Origin: Gonium pectorale
Lineage: Eukaryota; Chlorophyta; Chlorophyceae; Chlamydomonadales; Volvocaceae
DNA length: 55,104 nt
Direction of reading: 5' to 3'
Assembly: GCA_001584585.1 (NCBI GenBank)
Contig: LSYV01000052.1
Span: 681,815 to 736,918 of the forward strand
The position numbers were made by a program, and so were the translations under genes. Below, piece by piece: positions 10,401-20,755 of this stretch (the stretch's first letter is position 1; each line of letters starts with the position of its first letter). Under the pieces are notes generated by a model, which was not told the origin of the DNA, did no database searches, and saw only the letters and a list, made by a program, of their open reading frames with translations.

Positions 10401-13400
10401 CAGCGCGCGTGCGACGAGGAATCCACGAGGCGATCCTAGTAGGAGCTTGATGAGCAGCCCTGAATGCAAGCGGTCTGCAGCGCCAGATCGAGGCCAGGGC
10501 GTGCGACGAAAGGCCCCTCACGGCAGCGGTGACACGGCGGCGTGACGGGGGCCTGGGGCCATGGGGCACGCGACGGGGACCGCACACAGCAACCCCTGCG
10601 CCGGGCGGTCACTGGCCAGCGGCCCTCTCGCGCCACATAGAATTCAAACCGCCCGCGCCTTCTGGCACGGACGGCGGGGCCTCACCTGCATCCTGGCCTC
10701 CCCGCACCCGATGCACGTGGCCGCCACCACGTCGGCCTTGGACAAGATCTCCCGAGCGGCTGACTCCTCCAGCTCCAGCGCCTGAGGCCATGGCAGGCGG
10801 GGCGGGGCCGGGAGTCCTTGGATTGGAGGGCGCTCATACGGGGTGCGGGTGGGGGGAGCGTGAGGCGTGTGTATGGGACGTGCGGAAAGGCTACTTGGCA
10901 GCGGGCAGTTGGGGCGGGGGCCTGGAACGGGCGGAAGACGGGGAAGGCCAGGGCATGTGGGCTGACCGAGAGCCTCGGGCGGGGGTGGCCGGAAAATGCG
11001 GGTGGGGGATGTCGCACCATGCGGGCAATGGGCCACATGGCTATCCGCATCCACTCGTCCAGGTCATTGTCCTCTCGACACAGAACAACCGCACGCAGTT
11101 TAAAGTACGACCGCCAGCGGGCGGATTGCGAGCCTGCTGGTGCCGCTGTAAGCCACGATCAGCCCCCAGGTGCTGCCGTATGCTACGCCAGGTCCCACTG
11201 GCACGTTGAGTCGGCCCCTGTCCCCCCCCTCCCCCCAAAGGTCCGGTGCAAGCCAGCACACGGCAGAGCAGCTACCGGACCACTCGCCGTGCTCCGCACC
11301 TCAGCCGTACAACAACCCGTACTCGCGCCGTACCTGCGAGATGTAGCTCCACGCCTCCGAGCCGCGCAGCCCAGTGGCCTTGCGCCGGAGGGCCGCGGCG
11401 CGCTGACCCGCGGGGCTGCTCGCAATACGCGCCTGGTGGGGTGAACGGTGGGGTGAACGGGGGCACACGGTGTAGGACAGGGAGGAGAGCGCTGGGTTGG
11501 GCCGGGTGGGGGCAATGCGGGGGGAGGCCGTGCCGCGCCTGCCCGCCAGCCACACGGCCGCACGTAGACCGGAGCCACGAGGCCAACACCAACACGCCTG
11601 AACACGCCCCCCCCTCGGGCATCTCCCAACCCGCCGCCCGATATCGTGATGCACCTCATCCAACCCTCCCTCCCCTGCCTACGGCCACTGACCACCGCGC
11701 AACCGCAGATGGCATGGTTGACTCCCAACACCTAGTAAGAAGCAGCAACGAAACCCCATCTCCAAAAGTTTAAACTACTCAACCAGACAGCAACCTGGCT
11801 ACCACCCCCAGCAAGCACCATCAAGGTCTTCAGCAGCTCAGCGTGTGGGGCTTCGCATTTTGGCTGGCCCTGGTGGGGTGGAAGCTGCGCTTGCACCCAG
11901 CCAAACCTCACCTCCAGGCTGATCCCCCGCAGCTCGGCCGCCACCTTCACGGGCTGCCCCACCCGCACCACGTCGAGGCCCGGCGCCGTGGCCCGCAGCC
12001 CCGCCACCAGGTTGTCCACCGCCACGTTGGAGGCCGCGGTCGCAAGCAGCGGGCCCAGGCCGCGCGGCAGCGCGGCGCGCGCGGCGGCGATGAAGCGGAG
12101 GAGCGTCGCGGTCTTGCCGGTGCCGGGGGGGCTGCAGCAGCGGGGCGCAGGGAGGAGGGGCGTTGCGGTGGTCGGACGCGAGTGGAAGTGGCGCGGAATG
12201 AACAGGAGTCCGGGGACGGAGGGGCAAGGGGTGAAGAGGGGTCAATTGAAGAAGGGGTGGCATGGTTGGGAGGCGGGTGTTGAGAGCGGGGCGCCGCACA
12301 TGAACGGGCAGCATGGCGCGCGTGCCGCGGCGGCAAGGATGCCTTGCCCGGAGTCTGCCGGGGAGTCTGCTGGGGTTGGCGGTGGCATATCGGGCAGTGG
12401 CGAGCAGTGGCCGGCCGTGTGACGAAGTCGCAGTCGGCGGTACGAGGCAGCTGAGCAGGGCGTGGTGTTCGAGCATGGGAAACAGTTGGCGAAGGGCAGC
12501 AGGCGTGTCGGGGCCCATGGAGCTCCCTACGCCACAGCTCCTTACCCCTGCCACAGCGTCAGGCTCCGGGCCAGCGCCGCCTCAACAGCCCGGGCCTGGC
12601 TAGCGTTGAGGCCCGCACTCGCACGGCCGCTCGGCATTCCACCCGGCACGCTCTTCCCCTCCGCCGCCGCCGCGCCCTGCGTCGCTACAGCCGCTGGCAG
12701 GTCCGCTGCCGTCGCCGACACCGCAGCAGCGTCAACCGCAGCCGCCACGACCCGGCGCGCCTCCGTCATCCTCTCTCGCCCCTGCTTGCCGCGCAGCCAA
12801 GGCGGCGCCGCCGCCGCCAACTGCTCCAGAGGCGTCGCCGCCGGCAGGCCGCCCGCGAGGGCGCGGAGCAGCAGCGTCGATCCGCCTCTGCTGCTGCCGC
12901 CGTCCTCGCCGTCGCTGTCGCTGCCGCCGCCACCGCTTCCGGACTCGCCGGCTGTCTGGCAGAAGCGCTGCACGGCCCCGCGGGCGCGCTCGTGGGCGAT
13001 GGTGTTTGCGTATAGGTCTAGCCGCCAGCCGCCGCCCTGCGGGGGTGACCCACGGGTCGGTCGGTTCATCGGTTAGTTGGTCGAGAGAGGCCTTCACCTC
13101 ACATAACGGACTGTGCCGCGCCCTGTTGGGGCTCCTCTACAAGCCACCCACCCACCCCTCCTTGTCGGAAGGCCTCTCTGCCGCCCACACGCCCACCTGC
13201 ACGCCCAGTGCCTGGTCCGCCGGCAGCGCAACGCGGATCCACCGGCTGCTGAAGTCCAGCACCACGCCCTCCAGCGATGAGTCGCTGGGCCTGGGAAGTG
13301 GGAAGTGGGAAGTGGGAAATGGGAAGTGGGAAGTGCGAACGCAGGGTTTCAGGGGGTGGAGGTGCAGTAAGGGTATATTTTGCCAATACCTGTGTACAAG

Positions 13401-16194
13401 CGCACGGCTGGCACGAGCACGGGCACGGAATGCAGCAGCGGGTGCCCGGAGCCGACATCCGGCTCCCCTGTCCGGCTTCCATCAAGGCCACGAGCAAATG
13501 AAGCACGCGAGAACGGGGGGCCCCGTGCAAAGCCGGACAGCGTGTTGGATCGCGCGAGCCGAGGCGCAGATGCACGCATGTGTGCTGCTGTCCAGCAGTG
13601 CGCGGGCTTGCTGGGCTGCGTCCGCCGCCGCCGCCGCCGCCGCCCCGTGCGGGCGAGCGCACCTGCCGTTTGGCGACACGAGCACGATGTCGCCGGGTCC
13701 CAGCGCGTGGTACGGCAGCGGCCGGCCGGGCACGAAGAAGCGCAGCACCGCGTCCCGGAACAGCGTGTGGTCTGGCGCGCAGGACAGGTCGAACAGCGCG
13801 GCGCCCTCCGCCTCCAGCCGCGAGCTGCAGCGACAGCGGGAGGTGTGGGCGATGATGACGGGGCGCCGACCGGGCGCCGTTAGATCGTGCGTACGGTCAT
13901 GCGTTGTTTCATGGGGGGAAGACCGTCCCCAGCCCCTGGCCCTACTGCGGTGCTTCGAGGGGCATGGTGCAGGGAAGGTGCATCTGCCGGAGTTTCTCCT
14001 ATCGACGTTACCTGCCAAGCGCGCCCGTCCTCACCCTCCCTCACCCTCCCTCACCCTCCCTCACCCTCCCTCACCCTCCCTCACCCTCCCTCACCCTCCC
14101 TCACCCTCCCTCACCCTCCCTCACCCTCCCTCACCCTCCCTCACCCTCCCTCACCCTCCCGCTCTCTCCCTCACCCTCCCGCTCTCTCCCTCACCCTCCC
14201 GCTCTCTCACCGCTTCCAGCTCTTCAGCCGCTCCTCGCTCTCCACCCACTCCTCCTGCGCGGGCGGGGCTGCCACGTGTTGCCGATGATGCCCCCATCAT
14301 GAAAACACACAGAGCCGAAAACACACCCGTCCCAGACATGGCCCCCGCCATACCGGTATTTCCAGAAGCCACACCATGTGTGCCTACTTGTAGCTCCCTG
14401 CGACAGAGAAACAAGATCCCATCGCCCAGCCCCGGCCCCACCCCGGCTTTCGGGGCTGCTCCCTGGCTGCCCATCCCATCCCGCGCCGCCCCACCCCGGT
14501 GCGCCTCAGCCCCCGCACCTGCAGCTCCAGGTCCAGCGCCTTGCACCACACGCGCTGGTAGGCTGCCAGCAGGCCCCGCAGCGCTCCGCGCTTGGCGCCG
14601 CGGCCGCGGCCGCCGCGGCCCTCCTTGCCGCCGCTACCGTCCTCCTCCTCCTCATCGTCGGCGTCTGAACCAAACCCTGCCTGCCCGCCTCTGGCCCCGC
14701 GCCCGCCAGCTCGGCCCGCCCGTCGGTCATGGTCGCCGCTGGCTGCAAGGCCAGTCCCGTCATCGTCGCTGGGTGAGGGGCCACGGACGCCGGCGGCACG
14801 GACGCGGCCCTTGGGTCGGGGCGGCAAGCCCAGCTCCTGCGATTCGGGGAGAGTGGCAGCGGGCATGTAGAGGATGCCAGCAGCTACAGCTTGGGCAAGC
14901 CGTGTAAACCCGAGAAAAGTGGCGCGAGGCCGCGCCCCCATCACGAAGCCGTCCAACCGCACTTCAAAGCTTCCCTGGCACAGCAGGACACCGGGCGAGG
15001 AACTTCATAGTACATGCGGCGTTGTGCGCGCACCTTCAGGATGAGGTCCGCGTATGGAACCAGTTCCTCGGCCTGCTGACCGTCGGACTCGCCGTCGCCG
15101 TCGCCTGGCCCCAGCTGCTGCGGCGGGCGCGCCGTCCGCCGCACGGCCCCCAGGCCGCCGCCCTCGAGCGATGCCCGCCTGTCGGCAGATTGCGCGGCAC
15201 GCAGCGCCGCCACCAGGCCCGCCGGCCCCGCCGGCCCTCCGGGAAACGCTGCGGTGCCGCCCGTGACTCCTGCGGCACCGGGCACTGCTCGAGGCGAGGC
15301 AGCCAACGCCGAGAGTGCCGGCGAGGGCCCTGACACAGCCTCCCGGCTGGGCCAGAGGTCCTGCTCGTCGCCACCCTCCTTGCCCAGGCCCGAGCCCCCA
15401 GTCGGCCTGGCCGCAGAGGTGCGGTCCCACAGCGCCCGGCGACCGTTGCCGCCACCGCCGCCGGTGGCGGGACGAGCTCCAGGCGTCGGGGTCTGGCGGG
15501 GTGCGGCGCCGGGGCTGCCCCAGGCATCGCCCTCGACGTCTGAGCCCTGGCGGGGCATGGGGCAAGGCGTCGAGCTCAACGCTGCGGAGGGAATCAAATA
15601 TGACTGCAGGCCTGATGGCCTCCAAACGACAGCGGTGCAAGCGCGCGGGTCAAGGAAGTCGACTTGTGGTGTTGCATGTTAAGGGCCTGCAGTTGGCCGG
15701 TGTACAGGACTGCAGCTGTTCCCGCTTACGGTAGCCAGAAGGGGGGCTGGTGCCGGGTGACTAAAGCCATCATAGGGATCAAGCCCTTGCGTCCAGTACG
15801 AGTGCGCCTGCCAGCGAGTTGTACGGCGCCCTCCAAAGGTTAAACACGCGGCGCCCCGCACCTGCTCTGAGAGTCGCTCCTGCAGCGCTAGGCGGGCAGC
15901 GCCGATCCCCTGGGCACGGGACGACGCCTGGCGCGCGGCACGCTGGAGCCCACGTGTGCGGTCGTCATCGCGCTGCCGGTCATCGCGGGCGGGCTTCCCG
16001 CCCTTGCGTCCGCGGGCACCTTCAGAGCCCTTGGTTCCGTCACGATTCCCTGGCTCCGAGTTCTTGCCTCCTCGACGATCGGCTAGGGCCGCGACGTGGC
16101 GGGATGGCTGTCCCGCACAGGCGCGCAGACCGTTATCCCTTTGGACCGTTGATCCAGCAAAGCCCGATAGTGACCTTGCCCACGCGCTAATCAT
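7476..16194 (-). CDS. IGHMBP2/SMUBP-2-like superfamily 1B (UPF1-like) helicase
   Basis: Sixteen exons (minus strand, 5' to 3'): 16194-15862, 15546-15034, 14836-14519, 14254-14211, 13824-13663, 13290-13197, 13036-12546, 12131-11912, 11432-11334, 10781-10686, 10194-10114, 9873-9766, 9435-9277, 8850-8641, 8350-8168, 7877-7476. They sum to 1170 codons plus stop without frame conflict. Residues 1-400 are basic and low complexity; the first 45 could be an organelle transit peptide. The stalk/1B segment ([20 protein letters not shown]) precedes a Q-motif LNASQARAV. Walker A GPPGTGKT is at 652-659, motif II VLDEATQ near 799, motif [11 protein letters not shown], motif IV TQYRMHP near 864, motif V SVDGFQGRE and motif [13 protein letters not shown]. 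Relatives unwind RNA or DNA 5'-3' using ATP. Several motifs are split by introns, including Walker A and motif V. The C-terminus is a Gly/acidic tail. Confidence 0.92.
13293..13335. repeat. GGGAAGT short tandem repeat at a 3' splice site
   Basis: About six slightly varied GGGAAGT units lie directly before the exon starting at 13290 on the minus strand. Read as RNA the repeat is CACTTCCC, so it forms the polypyrimidine-rich tract ending in the CCCAG acceptor. Confidence 0.8.
14031..14210. repeat. 10-bp minisatellite TCACCCTCCC abutting a 5' splice site
   Basis: Thirteen perfect TCACCCTCCC units (14031-14160) are followed by units alternating with GCTCTCTCCC up to 14210. It lies in the helicase intron 14210-13825 and reaches its donor. 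On the transcribed strand each unit reads GGGAGGGTGA, so each unit junction contains a GGTGAGGG donor-like sequence. Confidence 0.95.
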
Positions 16195-17668
16195 GGATGC
16201 GCGGGCTTGCGAAGAATAACCCTATTGGTATGTTGTACACATCACTGCAGATCAGTAATTAATAACGAACGCGTAAGCAAGCAGCGCTTCGTCGGATCTG
16301 CAACCTAGTCAGCAAGCTAGTCCCGTAAGAATTGGCGTTTTGGCGAGGAGACGCGCGCGCGATTGCCGCCTGGATGTGGAACGATGGCAGCAGTGAGACC
16401 CGCAGCAACGAACTGCAACAGAACATTAAACGATCACCGACACAGACATTGCTCGTACGGTGCCGTGTGTCCCGGGCAGATCGCCTTCCGATAGAATGAA
16501 CTCAGAACGTCCCAGAATGCACAGAATAATGCAGTGAGAGATGCGCTAGCATGGTGGAGAAGCACCCCAGGTAGGGGAGAAGCAGCCGTACCCCTTCCGA
16601 GCTGCGCATACCGTAGAGCACGCAGGTACCAGTGCCGTGTTCTGTTTCAGGACGCTCAGCGTGAGCAAGACGCGCAGCATGCAAGTTCCCCACTGCCCAA
16701 TTTGCGGTGTGTGGTGGAGTTATGGTGGGGTCGTACATCTCAGATGTTCGCCAACATATGTCCCTTCATCGCAGTAAAATGGAAAGTATGATGACGCGGC
16801 CTCGACCCTGACTCAGAAAGACAACAGAGCTCACTATAGACACCAGTCAGCCGAATTCTCCTCTCACGGAGGCGGAGCTCCTGTAAGTGGCTCACGCGAC
16901 TAACTACAGCTATTGCAGCAGCGGCGGCAGTAGCTGCCGTACGTGCATCATACCGCTCATGGCAGACCAAGCACAGCCACACATGCGCATGTGCGTCCTG
17001 GCGGCCTCCTCATTCGACCGACTGAAAGCCTTCTTGTGCAAGTCTTCTTGCGGTCGTGCGCTGATGACCGTTGGCAGACCTAACATCGTGATGTACTGCT
17101 GCACGGCCTTGTAGCCTGCTGGAGCTCGCTGTGCCGTGGCCGTCTCGTAGCCCCCAGCCACGCAACTTCGCCATGCGAGCTGCGCTGCCTCGGCCTGAAC
17201 TGCAAGCCTGCACGTGGCCGCCTGCACGTCAAGGACAGCTGGCTGAGCGGTCAGTCCACAACCCGCTGCGCAGCCCCCAGTGCAGCTGAATGCCCCTGCG
17301 CAGTCGTATCTTTCGAATCCGGCGTCTGTTGTTCCAGCACCTGCGGTCCAGCTTTCGCAGACCTTTCATCAGCGGCAGCGACCTTGGCCTCCCATATGGA
17401 GAGCTTAGCTGCTCCATGCTCCGTTTCTGGTTCTCTTTTTCATACCCACTTCTCTGCCCTCCGTTGCTGCATTGGCCCCAGCTGCCCGCGCATTCGCCAG
17501 CCAGCTGCTGCCCACAGCCCCAGCTCTCGCCTCAGCCAACCTTAGCCTCCCGCGCGACCGCAGCTGCCGCTCGTGTGTTACCATTATTCTCGCGCAATAG
17601 GCTCGTGTTGCCGCAGTTTTGACCTTTGCGCGCGGATCAGACGTGTTCAAAACCCCAGCGACGTTAGG
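16195..17668. other. Divergent intergenic region (helicase / unknown gene)
   Basis: No gene is recognised. It contains the helicase promoter side and most of the first copy of the 329-bp repeat (from 17350). Short open frames here lack domains, good starts or family resemblance. Confidence 0.45.
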
Positions 17669-17678
17669 ATGATGGCGT
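17350..17678 (+). repeat. 329-bp direct repeat, copy 1
   Basis: This segment is repeated at 19993-20321 with equal length and six mismatches seen by eye (about 98% identity). It begins AGCTTTCGCAGACC and ends GATGATGGCGT, so it carries the presumed 5' flank and the start codon of the gene at 17669. No target-site duplication or terminal inverted repeat is seen at its edges. Confidence 0.95.
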
Positions 17679-19211
17679 ACAGCTTGGCTACGGCTTCAGC
17701 TGCTGTTGCTGCTGCTGTTGCTGCTCGTACGCACCGCCCACCCAGCGGCCCTGCACTCGCCCAACTTCCGCCCCGCCCTCAGCTCGTCGGTGACGAGGCC
17801 GTGGCCGCTGGAATGGCCTTCTACCCCGACGATGACGGCACGGTGCAGGAGATGGACCGCGGCGCTGCTCGGGTAGGGGGGGGGTGGTATTCTGGGTCAT
17901 GCGCTGTCTCGTGCAATGCGCTGTGCTTCACATCAACACAGTGAGCATGCTCCTCCCTGCCTGAGCATGCTCCTCCCTGCCTGAGCATGCTCCTCCCTGC
18001 CTGCCGGCTGGACCAACGGTCTCTCGCCGTTAGCCTAACCGTACTGTTCGTGTAATACTGTCGTACTGTCGCCTCCTTACTTGTCCGAAACGCTCTCTCA
18101 CCAGGCTATCCGCGTTCTTCCACACACTGCACTATCACACTTGCATTCATTATAGGGGGCATGTTTTCGTCGGTCATGGCCGGTTCTGACAGCTTTCATG
18201 CCCACTGCATGTCGCCTGGCGCTTGGCTGAACCGTCCTACCGGATCCGGTACGCTCGTGGCTCTCCAGGTACGTATCGGAAGCGGGAACTGTTGTCTAGG
18301 ATCGCGGGTGATAGTGGCGGGGACAGGGTGGGAAATAGAGGCACACGTATGCACACACCTCTCTTACTACGGCCTCCCCGACCTGAACGAGGCCACCCGG
18401 CACCTTGCGCCCGGTGAGCACGACCACATGTCTGACGAGGACGTCTTTGCGGTACGGGAGCGGGTAGACAGCGCCACCTTTGTGCGGCTAGCCATTGTGG
18501 AGGGCATGCTGCGGCCCAAGGCTCGGCGCAGCCGCAAGGGCGCCAACACCTTGGTCAAGACCTGGCGGCTATAGACCCCGCCGACCCCGACGGCCGGCTG
18601 CAGCTGCGGATGCTGTCACCCCTGGGTGAGCCTGGGGGCAAGGCCCTTGCCTTGTGCCCGGCCACGAACTGCAGCACCCGGGCATGGAAACGCTGCCACC
18701 TAGCCTGCCTGCAAGTCGCGCGCTAACTAATGAACGGGGCCTGCTTCCCGTTGCAGGGCCTGTTGGGGAGAAGCGGTTCCTGCTGCCGCATCAGCTGCAG
18801 ACCGACCCCAACAAGCTCTGGCAGACGGAAGACGTGGTGCAGATCGTCAACACCCGCCCAGGCCCGGACGCGGTCGCGGGCTGCTCCTTCTACCTGGACA
18901 GTGAGGTACTTAGTACATTCGTGCGGTATCGTACATTTGAAGCGCCCCCACACCGCCACATGCAGGCCCTGCACAAATACTGCCAGGAAAACGAGTGCGT
19001 GCTGGACGTCACAGGCCCGAGGGTGGCGGCACGGGCCGCACGCCGAGCGACCCACCGCCAGCAAGGCCTGTCCGTGCGGAAGCAGTCCAAGGCTGCCAAG
19101 CTCGGCGCGCTGCTCAACCCTCAAACAGCGCGCACGGCGGCTGTGGTGCGGCCGGCGGCTGTGAGCCAGCGGGGGCGGGCGTGCTTCGCCAAGCGCATGC
19201 ACGACGTATAG
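17669..19211 (+). CDS. Unrecognised multi-exon gene, possibly frame-broken
   Basis: I do not recognise this protein. Coding-like pieces are: an Ala-rich first exon from ATG 17669 to donor 17873; an open segment ending at TAG 18572-18574, with MAGSDSFHAHCMSPGAW, LPDLNEATRHLAPGEHDHM and FVRLAIVEGMLRPKARR; a piece in a different frame ending RLQLRMLSPL at donor GTGAGC (about 18626); an exon from about 18757 to 18905 (GPVGEKRFLLPHQL, LWQTEDVVQIVNTRPG); and a last exon 18966-19211, basic and ending at TAG. The last junctions join cleanly. Joining the first exon to the second, and crossing TAG 18574, fails with canonical splice sites. This means a missed exon, an assembly error or a decayed gene. 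The 329-bp repeat overlaps its start. A TGTAA lies at 19539-19543. Confidence 0.45.
17944..18003 (+). repeat. Three perfect tandem copies of a 20-bp unit
   Basis: The unit AGCATGCTCCTCCCTGCCTG occurs three times without mismatch, in the probable first intron of the unrecognised gene. Each unit contains the palindrome GCATGC. Confidence 0.95.
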
Positions 19212-19529
19212 CTGGGGCGGGGGGCGGGCGGCATGCTGGGGTGAAGCAGGCAGGACTCAGTGCATGGATGTGAAACGTTCGTTTGTTGTTGGGGTGCACG
19301 GTTTGCTGGCGCACTAATCTTTGCTAGCTCGGGGAGGGATTGAGGCCTCAACCAACACTCGTGGGGCTCTGGGCACTCGTGGGGCTTGGCAGCACTCGTG
19401 GGGCACGGCAGGAATGGGCACCTTTGGGAGCAGGACGCCCCGGCGGATAACACAAAAAGAGCCCGCCTGTGCCGGACATATGTATGGGCGGCGCGTGGCT
19501 GGGCATGGGGCGCAGTGCACGGGGCTGGT

Positions 19530-19730
19530 CTGGATTCGTGTAACCACCGGCTGCATTCGCCTGACTGAGCCGTGGATTCGTAAGCGCAAGGGCTGGATTC
19601 GCCAGCTGTGCCCGGGATTCGGATTCGTTGACTCAGGATTCCCCAGCCGTGTCGTGGATTCGGATTCGCCGGCCTGGGATTCGTGCCGTGTGTGGGTGGA
19701 TTCGGATTGGTCGGTACGGGATTCAAACCC
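19530..19730 (+). repeat. Degenerate GGATTCG-rich block
   Basis: The words GGATTCG, GATTCG and GGATTC recur about a dozen times at irregular spacing in some 200 bp, often as GGATTCGGATTCG. There is no fixed period, so this is a word-rich region rather than a clean tandem array. Its right end reads into an A-run and AGAGAACCAGAAACGG (to 19754). Confidence 0.6.
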
Positions 19731-19754
19731 CGAAAAAAAGAGAACCAGAAACGG

Positions 19755-19826
19755 GGAAGGCAGCCTCTACGGACATACACACCCGCAGGTGTGATGTTTC
19801 CAGCAGGGCGCCGAGTACAGGGCATG
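19755..19826 (-). repeat. Dispersed repeat, copy in inverted orientation
   Basis: The minus strand is roughly three-quarters identical by eye to 24605-24676, sharing CATGCC, TGTACTC, GGGTGTGTATGT and CGTAGAGGC in order. It directly adjoins the AGAGAACCAGAAACGG word, which recurs inverted inside the 329-bp repeats. Confidence 0.7.
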
Positions 19827-19992
19827 CATGGCGGGCGAGGTATACGAGCAGACGCGCCCCCCCCCCCGAACAGCCGATCGGCGTAATACAGACCTGGAAT
19901 GGACGCCCGAAACCCCGGCTTCGGATTGCCCGCCGGACCGTTACAGGGGTGACACTGGATTCGGCGGATTCGCGGAGCATGCCCACCCTCCG

Positions 19993-20321
19993 AGCTTTCG
20001 CAGACCTTTCATCAGCGGCAGCGACCTTGGCCTCCCATATGGAGAGCTTAGCTGCTCCATGCTCCGTTTCTGGTTCTCTTTTTCATACCCACTTCTCTGC
20101 CCTCCGCTGCTGCAATGGCCCCAGCTGCCCGCGCATTCGCCAGCCAGCTGCTGCCCACAGCCCCAGCTCTCGCCTCAGCCAACCTTAGCCTCCCGCGCGA
20201 TCGCAGCTGCCACTCGTGTGTTACCATTATTCTCGCGCAATAGGCTCGTGTTGCCGCAGTTTTGACCTTTGCGCGCGCATCAGACGTGTTCAAAACCCCA
20301 GCGACGTTGGGATGATGGCGT
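19993..20321 (+). repeat. 329-bp direct repeat, copy 2
   Basis: This is the second copy of 17350-17678. The six differences are single-base changes and there are no indels. Sequence similarity stops right after GATGATGGCGT, so here the start codon of the unknown gene is copied without the gene. Copy spacing (start to start) is 2643 bp. Confidence 0.95.
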
Positions 20322-20755
20322 GTCGGGTTTGCAACCCTACAGCGCTACAGGGACTTGCGACCAAACGCAGATCATGCTTATATTGAAGTAGGGACACAAA
20401 TTAGCCAGTTGGGATCTGGCTCGCGGGGTTCGCCCGGACGCTTCCCAGTTCCCGCCGGGACACATAACCCGAACCGATCCCAAGACGCAGACTCTGACCC
20501 GGTAGAACTCCAAGACACCTTTTGCTGCACGGATCAAGTAACAGGACAGTTACGGTACACCGGAGCACTGCTTTGCGGTAGACGGTGTGCAAGATACCGG
20601 TCAACTGCCATGCTGGATCCCAACCTCCGATGACCCCGTGTCCCGTCTTTCTGCAAGGACACGTTCATCGCTCCATTATTCGGTTGCACGTTTTGATTTG
20701 ATGGTTCTATCGCGGCTTTTCGTGCTCGCGTGACCCAAACGATGCACAGTGAAAC

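Larger units (their letters stand above)
19212..20755. other. Repeat-rich intergenic region upstream of the STK16-like kinase
   Basis: No gene is recognised. It holds a block rich in GGATTCG words (about 19520-19730), a sequence related in inverted orientation to an intron insert at 24605-24676, the second 329-bp repeat, and the promoter side of the kinase gene. Confidence 0.5.

Noticed and set aside
14031..14210. CRISPR-like regular repeat
   Set aside because: Ten-bp units are directly adjacent without spacers; this is a minisatellite in a eukaryotic intron.
15005..15640. Alternative 211-codon minus-strand frame in the helicase N-terminal region
   Set aside because: Only the overlapping frame through 15546-15034 joins phase 0 to exons on both sides.
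19716..19735. tRNA T-arm-like sequence GGGGTTTGAATCCC on the minus strand
   Set aside because: No acceptor stem, D-arm or anticodon arm can be folded around it, and it lies in the GGATTCG-rich block that produces such words by composition.
17350..20321. 329-bp direct repeats read as the two LTRs of a retrotransposon
   Set aside because: The ends are not TG...CA, flanks show no target-site duplication, no primer-binding site or polypurine tract is visible, and the interior has no reverse transcriptase or integrase.
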